DNA from: Stictocephala bisonia
Taxonomy: Eukaryota; Arthropoda; Insecta; Hemiptera; Membracidae
Reading direction: 5' to 3'
Assembly (NCBI GenBank): GCA_035578905.1
Contig: JAQJVL010000160.1
Span: 186,001-250,000 of the forward strand
Length of the DNA: 64,000 nt
Shown: one piece after another, positions 55,937-64,000 of the stretch
Position numbering within the stretch: the stretch's first letter is position 1
Layout: every line of letters starts with the position of its first letter
Position numbers and translations under genes: made by a program
The notes under the pieces: model-generated
Told to the model about the DNA's origin: nothing
The model's database searches: none
What the model saw: the letters and a program-made list of their open reading frames with translations, nothing else

Positions 55937-58311
55937 GTAAAGTGACACACCACAAATGTCTTGTAACACAGATACAAACAGGTGCAATTACTACGGTGAT
56001 CAATTTCGGTAAACGTGGTTTTTTCCTCTCTAGTAAATTTGGTTTGTGTTATGTTAACATGTTTTGTTCGAATTATTTTTTAAAAATATAATCGTTTTTG
56101 TTAGTAACACGTAATAAACGTGTGCTACTTTATAAACCATTAATAAAGCGAGCGTAATTGTATCAGTATTAAAATATCAAAATAATGTGCTTAGTATTTG
56201 TTTATTTTATATTTGGTCTTGTTTACCTGATGAAAAATATGACTAGTTAGTATGTGTTGTAGTGTGTTATTCCAACTTCTGTTGGTGTCTGTGAGGATAT
56301 ATTTGAATACTACAGTTTAACCGTTGATTTTATATATTCAAGGGTTTAACCAATTGGTATTGTACGTAGAAAGACGAATACTCGGTAACTCGAATGTCGA
56401 TCGATTTATCGAATTCATTAATCACTCGATTGTTTCAAATAATTATGGTGTTCAAGTAATCATACTACGATTAATACTACATAATTCTTTAATTTTAAGA
56501 CTTTTAAGTCTTTCTTAAAGGAAAACATTAACTATTCTTTAGTTGTATATAAACACACAAGCAACTAACATAGTCTTGTATCCTAAACACGATTTTCGTA
56601 CGAAACTTCGCTAATTGAAATTCGTATAAATGGAACTTGTGTAATGTGGCTGTCTAGACAGATATGACTCCCTCCCCAGTACTTGGGTCGGTAACCTTTA
56701 CACCCCCTTAGTCGTACTGTTACTCGACTGCTGGGTAATAATATGATAAAGTGTTCATCGTTTGACGTTAATGCTCTGGTGGCTTGACTAATGTTTGTAA
56801 ATACAAGCTAATGGCGTATTTAATATTTCAAGTTGGTTTTTGGAATAGTAGACCCGATAATATTGTTCTTCGACTTTTTAAATACTTAGAGGTGTATGCA
56901 GGTTACGGATTATCTTTAAGTTTAGCTTGTTACCGTATATAGCATAGATACTGAAAATGTCTTTAATAAATAAGTAATATTAACAAAATAATTAAATAAA
57001 CAACAATATTGAAGTCCCCAGACTCTTGGTACTCACCCTGAATATGCATCACTTAAAGTGGCTAAACTTAATCTTGTTGGATGGCCAGCCCTGGCAGATA
57101 AAACGCCAGTCGATATAAAACGTTCTTATAATGGTTCGATAATGTATTACTTCCCCGGTGTCTGCACGCACGTCAGGTCATCCACCCCTTCATTGTTTAC
57201 GTTCCCTAGACACCCTCCGACACGGTGTGCATGTAACACGAGACATAGACACGTGTAGTCACAGAGTATATACTCTGTGATCAAGTCATCTGTCTCTTGT
57301 TCAAACGCAACATAACCCTTCTAATATATCAGAGAAGAAATAAATGGTTTACTTAGAACTTGTGTCCTCAGGTACAGAGTGCATAATACGATACTTTCCG
57401 TAACATATGGAGAAAGGATTTATGGAGAAAGAGGTCGCAACCAATAGTGCGCTAAATGTGTGTCGTGTAGTTATTTTTTAGTTTGCCATGTGATGGCAGG
57501 ACCAGCATCTTGTCAGTCTCCAAGAGGCTTTAGAAATTTAAAAAATCGCTCCCCTAAAATTTTCAACTATACATTGTTTTTCAAGACACTAGTCTGATTG
57601 CTTGTTAGAAAATAGATTTAACCCTGATGCACGTTTAAGCGTGAATTTGTGTAAATTTCATTAAGTTGATGTTCAACGTATTGAAACTTCGTACGGGATA
57701 GGGCCCAGGTGGCTTGGGTCGATCTAACGACAATACAAGCCAGTCAGTACAGTCAATACATTTAAATATTCAAGCGAATGTAAAATAAATGCATTAAATC
57801 CCTTCCTTAACGATTGAATAAATACAGTAATTAATTGTAAGTTGGAGTTGAAGTTAGAGTTCATTTGAAATTGTTTCAATAAGTCGATTAAGTGACGGGT
57901 AACTAAAGTGCAAACTGTGATGGAACGTTTTGAAAAGAATTTTAGCTGATTTTAAGCTGAATTAGTTCAATTCAATACAATTTTTACACTAATTATTAAT
58001 TTAATACGTGTTCGGTCGGGTTTATAAGAAGTATATATCCGGTGGAGCATGAATTTATTCTGTATAAAATTTTAATATCGATATTTAATATTCCATGTAT
58101 TTAAAAAAGTGGATAAGTAATGCGATATATGTTTACTTGAAAATTTACTCTTTTTACTTACGGTAAATAAATTAGCTTTAATTTGAAGATTAAACATTTA
58201 GTCGTTGTGTTGTTTTAAAATGTCGCAATTATATTTTATCACTGCCAGTAGAAGTGTAAAAAATACAACATTACTAAATATATACAGAGTGGAAAATAGT
58301 GCAGATACAGC
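55937..58311. other. Non-coding stretch, no recognised gene
   Basis: Nothing gene-like. The only structure is the palindrome at 57259-57280 in a locally GC-richer stretch (57140-57260). Confidence 0.5.
57259..57280. promoter_or_regulatory. Perfect 22-bp palindrome
   Basis: The half TCACAGAGTAT is followed immediately by its exact complement, with GTATATAC at the centre and no spacer. It could be a homodimeric factor site or the tip-to-tip remains of two inverted ends. Confidence 0.6.
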
Positions 58312-59117
58312 TTAATATTTTCTAAACCGTTCCAGATAAAGCATAAAAACTTAGCAAATAAAAACAAGACATAAAATTGTACATTTTGGCGTAACTGTAT
58401 AATTTATATCCCTTCCTGGCACCGACCTGCTTGGATTCCAAAGAAAATACTAGCATATTTAACCATGCATATCAAATTAAAGGTCTTTATGAAAAGAACA
58501 CAATGCCACAAATTTTCTCAAATGAACCATGAACTTGGAAATGACTATTCGAAGTGTGTATTGGTTGGCCATTGACTAAGCATTGTAAAATTGTGGAATT
58601 GTTAAATAATCATTCAACCACTTTAGATACCGAACCGGAAAGCTTTGTAATGTTTACAGGTTACAAAAACCTACTGATAAGACATATACAAGGGATTCCT
58701 GGTGGATGGCCAACTAGGAGTAAGAAGAAAAAGTTTAATTAAGGCAAAGCTTATATTTACAACAGGTTAAATGTGGCTATTATTAAAAGATAACTCCGCA
58801 AATCTAACGTCAAAAGGGTTATTCTCCGCAAAATGACAGCAAATTAATCTCAGATAATTTTGGAATTTCAAACGGCTACCATTTTTGACCCGGTTTTTCA
58901 TTAGAGGTGAAGATTACGGCTTTGTGTTTTACTGATAAACACCTTCAAGTTTGATATTTATATTAAACATATGCTTGTATTAAAGATTTCCTTTGCACTT
59001 AAAGCGAGCAATCCCTAGGAAGTGATAATAAATTGTACGATTATGGTTAAAAGTTAAATTTTAGATCATGTTTATGTGTGATTAGGTTTTTGCTGTATCT
59101 GGAACGGTTGAGGATAT
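58312..59117. mobile_element. Decayed element with inverted ends, about 800 bp
   Basis: TAATATTTTCTAAACCGTTC plus CAGATAAAGCATAAAAAC at the left is matched, inverted, by the segment at 59075-59117 (CTCAACCGTTCCAGATACAG plus CAAAAACC on the minus strand). The arms are short and diverged, there is no visible target duplication, and the right arm abuts the next MITE fragment. The small frame at 58554-58742 inside is not recognisable. Confidence 0.4.
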
Positions 59118-59260
59118 TAAGAGTCTGTTGAGGCTGTTGGTTTTAATCCCATAAGAACAATGTTATTGTCGAAACGGATACGATCACGCGTAACCATACT
59201 AAACAGTTATTTTTAAACGGATTTTTCCAAACAAATTACAGTTGATCAAGGATGAAATTG
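59116..59260. mobile_element. MITE fragment of the 18722-19094 family
   Basis: ATTAAGAGTCTGTTGAGG and GGTTTTAATCCCATAAGAAC plus AATGTTATT match the left arm of the MITE at 18722, and ACGATCACGCGTA matches ACGACCACGCGTA further in. The right arm is missing. Confidence 0.75.
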
Positions 59261-59307
59261 CGCGTTGGAATTGCTTTGTGAATTCCCAATTAGTTTTATA
59301 GAAAAAA

Positions 59308-59775
59308 CTAGCTGAACCCGCCCGCTTCGTCGGTCATAATATTCAGTTTGATCATACCTAATAGAAGTGTGCAGCAAGCTTTCAGTTCACACTGTATTTT
59401 CCCACTATTATTCAAATTATTTGATCTAATATCCAATTTAAAACAGCTTACAGTATATGTATGATTTACTAATGAACTCAATTATTTTCAATTTTAAAAG
59501 TTTAGTCTACCACAATTTTACTCAATTTGTTTTTATTTAACAGCTGTTAATCAAATAAATCAATCAATTAATGTAAGAATAATTGGTCCGTAAGACAACA
59601 ATGGTCCGTAAGAATACCACAGGAATTTTGGACGCCAGCGAGACGGAATCCTGAGATTCGAGAGGGAAATCCTTTCTTGGTGAGCTTCTAGGACCCAAGA
59701 TAAACCTATGTACAAAATGTTGTCAAGTCAATTAGACGCATAGTTTTGGAGAAATAGTGATGAGTGGTAAATTGC
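59308..59775. repeat. Arthropod-type interspersed repeat
   Basis: It begins AAACTAGCTGAACCCGCC plus CGCTTCGTCGG and later has GTCAAGTCAATTAGACGCAT plus AGTTTTGGAGAAATAGTGATG. This combination (CTAGCTGACCCG..CTTCGT at one end and CAAGTCAATCGG..TAGTTTTGGAGA at the other) is, from memory, a widespread signature of interspersed repeats in arthropod genomes. I cannot name the family. The following TATACAGGGTGTCCCTGAAC (59778-59797) is another common repeat tip. Confidence 0.5.
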
Positions 59776-60169
59776 TTATATACAGGGTGTCCCTGAACTC
59801 TGAGGATATTTTTAGGTATTGATTGTGGGTCAAAAACAAGACATAATATCATATTTAAAATTTCCAAATCACTTCCGGTACCCGTACAGCTGCCATTTAG
59901 TATTTTTTACAAATTATTTTTTATTTTTAAAACTATTTAACCTATAGAGTTCAAATTTGGTATACAGATTAATAACAACATTTTCTTACTGAAATTTAAA
60001 AAAATCAAAAACCTTTTTTATTTACTTTCAAAACGGCAGCTCTTTGAAATTTTTGATCTTTGATATTTTTTTAGAGGCAAGGAACACAACAAAATCACAA
60101 GTATACCTTTATTTTGCAAACTAAATTTTCAATCAAAAAAAAATAAATAAATAAATAATGTTGAATGTC

Positions 60170-60965
60170 ATCGGATGACAAGCAATAGAGATTTGAGTAT
60201 TTTTTTTATTTAATCATATACGCGTCACCGTGTAGCTATGGTGTCGTGCCGCGCGAGTCAACCACAACAATACATCTACTCTGATTACTTTCATCCAAAA
60301 CATTACAATAAAGTTATTTATTATGTTATTGTAATAAAAATGCCCCTAACAGGCAATGGGGAAAATGTGCAGATGATTTTCGTTGTTATTAAATTGAAAA
60401 GTAATTTCAACCTTCAGTAGTGCCATAAAAACTAAAATTGTTGTAATTTCTAGGTTGGTAGAATTGTTGAAGGTGTTGGAATTATTAATGAAAAAAAATT
60501 AATTTGCTGCTGCTCGCCAGTCATTTTCCAATAGTTTCTTCTTGCAATCAAATGAGAGGACAAAATGTTGAGCATAGTTCGTAATGTGAAAATAAATTTA
60601 ATTACAGTTTCGATTTATAATTAATGTTTTTTTTTATTTTACTTGTTTTATGTCTACTAACTGCTTTGCATCATAGATAAATTTTACAACAATTCTAGTT
60701 TTTAGGGTACTACTTAAGGTTAAAATTGATTTTTAATTTAATAACAACGAAAATAATCTGCAACTTACTTCCCGTTGCCTGCTAGGGGCATTTTTAATAC
60801 AATAATGTCACAAATCACTCTATTGTAATGTTTGGATGAAAGTAATCAGAATAGATCGCTGATGTATTGTGGTCGACTCATGCGGCACGACACCATGACT
60901 GTACACATTGACGCGTAAATGATTAAATACAAAAATACTCAAATCTCAATTGTTTGTCATCCGAT
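60170..60965. mobile_element. Foldback element: 280-bp inverted arms around a 230-bp loop
   Basis: The left arm (60170-60452) starts ATCGGATGACAAGCAATAGA and runs through ACGCGTCA, GGTGTCGTGCCGC, CTGATTACTTTCATCC, ATGCCCCTAACAGGCA and GATTTTCGTTGTTATTAAAT. The right arm (60684-60965) is the same sequence inverted, ending TTGTCATCCGAT. The arms diverge by scattered changes and small indels. No transposase is present, so this is a foldback or MITE-like element. Its transcript could form a long hairpin. The frame at 60238-60420 lies in the arm and is not considered a gene. Confidence 0.9.
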
Positions 60966-60994
60966 TTCTTTTTTAAAAACTTTGTCTTAAAAAA

Positions 60995-61590
60995 TCTAAA
61001 AGTCTACTTTTAAAGATCGTAAAATACGGCGATTGACTCTAAATCAATGAAATGTCGGGGTTTTCGCCATGTTTAGCCAGGTCCGATGAACTGGGTATAC
61101 ATGTGTTAAAATTAAATTTAAAATTTTCCGATTGTTCTCTTAGATAAAAAAGTTTCAAAGTCTAGACAAAAATGTAAGTTTACTTTTAGGGGGCACAAAT
61201 TACTGTAGTTGACTCTGAATCAGTGAAATATCGGGTTTCTCGCCATATTTAGCCATGTCTTGTTAACTGGCTATGCTTTTGGTCAAATTAAACTGTAAAT
61301 TTTCCAATTAAAATCAGTTTGTTCTTTTAGATAAAAAGGTTTCAAAGTCTAGAGAAATCTGCAAGTCTACTTTTAGAGGGCACAAAGTCCCTACTATGTT
61401 TGACGCTGAATCAATAAAATATTGTGTTTCTCGCCATGTTTAGTCATGTCCTTTGATCTGGCTATGCATTCTTTAAAACTAAATTGTTAATTTTCTGATT
61501 GAAAACATTTTGTTCTCCTCGATAACAAAGTTTCACAGTCTAGAAAAATCTGTAAATCTATTCTTAGAGGCCGTAAATTAACCAATTTGA
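60995..61590. repeat. Diverged tandem repeat, about 180-190 bp, three-plus copies
   Basis: Each unit has AAAGTCTACTTTTAGAGGG, TTGACTCTGAATCAATGAAAT, TTCTCGCCATGTTTAGCCAT and GTTCTCTTAGATAAAAAGTT in order, at starting points near 61000, 61177, 61362 and 61556. A fragment of the same family is at 27050-27100. No coding potential is seen. Confidence 0.8.
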
Positions 61591-62433
61591 TTTACACATA
61601 CAAACTTAAAATCTAGCTCTACCTAAGGACGAAGGAGGTGAGATGGAGCAAAACGTCATAGAGCCAAAGTTGTTGATCGTCTCAAATCAAGCACAGAAAA
61701 TTGTGTTAGTTTTGCTATAGAACCGTTCATTTAGCCGCTACAGTCCAATTAGAGAAACGCTGTTTTTGGCATTTAAAATTTTTGGCACTAAAAAGGCTGC
61801 CATCTTCGCTTTATTAAGAATTTTTCAAAACCCCTTCTTATTACCTTCTACAACATAAGACCTTTGACTTTACAAAATTTCAGCCTCGTAGGTTTAGTAC
61901 TTTTTTACTTTTTTAGCGATGAGTGAATGAATCAGTGGTATTTGCCTTTTATAGGCAAAGATATAAAAAATATTTAGTTTGAAGTTTTTCAATTAGGCTA
62001 GGTGAAACTAAAAATGATGTATTTTATTACATATTAACCCAAGGTCTGTTTATATTAAAGCTGATTAGGCACTAGGTGATCCCTTCCAAAGGATCGATCT
62101 GAGTACATTTAACCACAAAGCTATAAATAACTACGCTACTGAAGAAAACTTCAAGGTAGCTTATTGTCCTTCAGCAAGTGGTTCAACGTTTAGTATGCTT
62201 TGGTAAGCTTTTACAATCATTTATAGTTCGAAGCACACTCGCGTATAGTATCACTCATGCATACATCATGCTGACATTACGGATTTGTTGCATAATAACC
62301 GTTTATAATAACCTGTTTTTAAGATGACTCATCACTCGTTAGTAACGAAGCTCAAGTGGAAATCGTCGGCCTATGGCATGTAACAAGCCAACTTGTACAG
62401 ACATTAGGCCCGGCCGAGTTTTGTTCTATAACA

Positions 62434-62665
62434 AGCCTTTCTTTCGGCGCGGAAATTGTGTGCGCCCGAGTTTTAAGCATGTTTGCTAAGAAGCTAATAG
62501 ATCTATAAAATATCCAGTCACACTATATTGTATTCTTTGTCAAATTTTGCGTAATGACATATTCATTTTAAAGATTTATTTTAGATTTTAATAATAATTG
62601 TTATCCTGGTTGGAACAAAAAAGTTCCGAAATTGTTATTAGTTGCATCAAGTTTACATTTGTGTG
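62434..62665. repeat. Old interspersed repeat, copy 2 (partner at 54992)
   Basis: Homologous to 54992-55230 in the same orientation; see that entry for shared blocks. The flanks are not shared. Confidence 0.7.
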
Positions 62666-63226
62666 ACTCAAAAATGCGTTCAGATTTCATTATATGATTT
62701 CCAGAAATATTTTCTATAAGTGGTATAAAATACAGAATTTTTAGTAAAAATTAAATTCTTGGTCGAGTTGTAATCCTTATGAAATAATGATGCGTCAACA
62801 TTGTATGGATGATTAAATACAGTATTTTAATTTGATTTAAATCAATTTACAATTAATTATCATTTTAAATTGATTTGTAATAGCTGACCTAATGTTATAC
62901 CAAATAGTTTTGCGAGCGCTTATTTGCAAATTAATCACCGTTAGATAGCAGCACAGGTGCGCATCTTCAGTCTGTATGTTTCTATAGTCAATGGTTTCAT
63001 GTTAGCTTGTTAAATTTTATCATGGAATTGTGCTATGAGCATCCAAACAAGTATAACGAAAGAAAAGAGTACTCTGGCGTGGTCTAGTTTTTAATCTAAG
63101 ATTTAAAAACCTACATGAATATTTGTATCTTGCTTACGTTAAACATTTTAACTATAGAAATAAGAAATATGCAAACCTAGGAGGTATGTTATGTTCGTCA
63201 ATTAATTAGAAAATATTACATTCATG

Positions 63227-63352
63227 CCCACCCACCCACACGCGCACGGTGGTACTGGCTGAGTGATATCATACTCAGTGACATCTCAGTATCCACTCAC
63301 CCACACACGTACGGTGATATTGGCTGAGTTATATCATACTCAGTGATATCAA
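63227..63352. repeat. Two-copy tandem repeat with internal palindromes
   Basis: CYCACCCACACRCGYACGGT plus GRTAYTGGCTGAGTKATATC plus ATACTCAGTGAYATC occurs twice with a period of about 65 bp. Within each unit CTGAG and CTCAG flank a TATC-rich centre, and TGATATCA closes the second unit. Confidence 0.75.
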
Positions 63353-64000
63353 GCATGACTTGAAGACATTGCAATTGTATGATAAAAATTGATAATAGCA
63401 ATTTTTACCAATTGCTATTGTAAAAAATGAATAGCAAGTGATAGTGTTATTTAGCTAATTTAAATAAGCAATTTTTTTTAATCAATGAGCTTATTTCCAG
63501 ACATTTTGTTTATATTTCATTGCCAATTGGCTAGTTCCTAGACATCTCAACGGACTTCCTCTCGCCAATGGTATTCTGGACGTACTCTAAGTGACTGCTT
63601 GAATCAGTGTTATGGCGTCTGACGCACAGCACCAGTTCCCTTCCCCGGCTGCTTGTTGGATACGGCCAGTCAACGTGCAATTTGCACTGTTCATTACGTT
63701 AACATTCGTGATACGACACGAAAATATAATCACCTAAAGATCTGATAATTAATGGTTTGTAATAACATTAATATTAATTTGTATAGTTGCGCGTGCTTTA
63801 ACATTTATTTTTGGGACCAAACATACTGATCACAAACAAAACTAACCTATTCTATTTTAATTTATCTCGTACTTAAGAATGGTACGGTAATTAGTTTACT
63901 CTATAGTTATTAATCTCGTAAACTCTGCTTCAAATACTGCAGAGAGATTTGGTGTTTTGCCAAAAGTGTTTTAATCATCTTAGCCGTTGTAATGAAATTT

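Larger units (their letters stand above)
61591..64000. other. Non-coding stretch with old repeats
   Basis: No gene. At 61650-61960 a CAGCCTCGTAGGTTTAGTAC plus AGCGATGAGTGAATGAATCA stretch has the style of insect interspersed-repeat 3' regions. The repeat copy at 62434-62665 and the short tandem repeat at 63227-63352 are listed separately. Confidence 0.5.

Noticed and set aside
60238..60420. Short plus-strand frame as a gene
   Set aside because: It lies within the arm of the foldback element, has no domain, and its inverted copy is not open in the same way.

Overview
This is a gene-poor, AT-rich eukaryotic window, most likely from an insect. The reasons are a short (TTAGG)n-type telomeric pentamer run (36081-36105), a PIF/Harbinger DNA transposon with intron-containing genes, LINE, MITE and foldback debris typical of arthropod genomes, very long intergenic or intronic spans, and no bacterial-style operons. 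I cannot name the species. A 500-N placeholder gap (35560-36059) shows that it is a draft scaffold.

Layout. 1-6.1 kb is mostly featureless, with one tRNA-like SINE candidate. 6.1-10.26 kb is a satellite block: a 48-bp family followed by a related 50-bp family. 10.68-12.19 kb is an 82-bp tandem repeat split by a 595-bp pogo/Tigger-like MITE. 14,482-18,462 is a complete-looking 3,981-bp PIF/Harbinger element with TTA target duplication, GC-rich inverted ends, a DDE transposase gene on the minus strand and a MADF-domain gene on the plus strand. 18.7-19.1 kb is a MITE. 20.18-21.83 kb is a 5'-truncated, frameshifted LINE. 24.85-26.57 kb is a 59-bp satellite.

27,507-27,756 looks like a genuine internal coding exon of an unrecognised plus-strand host gene. 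It is followed by a large duplicated repeat (copy A 28.07-35.03 kb, copy B 36.35-41.79 kb). Between the copies lies a promoter-like block at the assembly gap, with CCAAT, E-box, YY1-like, E2F-like and five TATA-like 13-mers. 43.38-48.45 kb is an 84-bp satellite with higher-order structure and a CACGTG core in nearly every unit. 48,902-49,106 and, less surely, 55,661-55,936 are further plus-strand exon candidates. The rest is non-coding with scattered palindromes, a foldback element (60,170-60,965) and old repeats.

The most remarkable object is the Harbinger element. Its two genes are interlocked: the main transposase exon sits in the intron of the MADF gene, and the main MADF exon sits in the intron of the transposase gene, on opposite strands. 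The long reading frames inside the 48-bp and 84-bp satellites follow from repeat periods divisible by three and are not treated as genes. Everything is read by eye from the sequence; no database search or RNA evidence was available.
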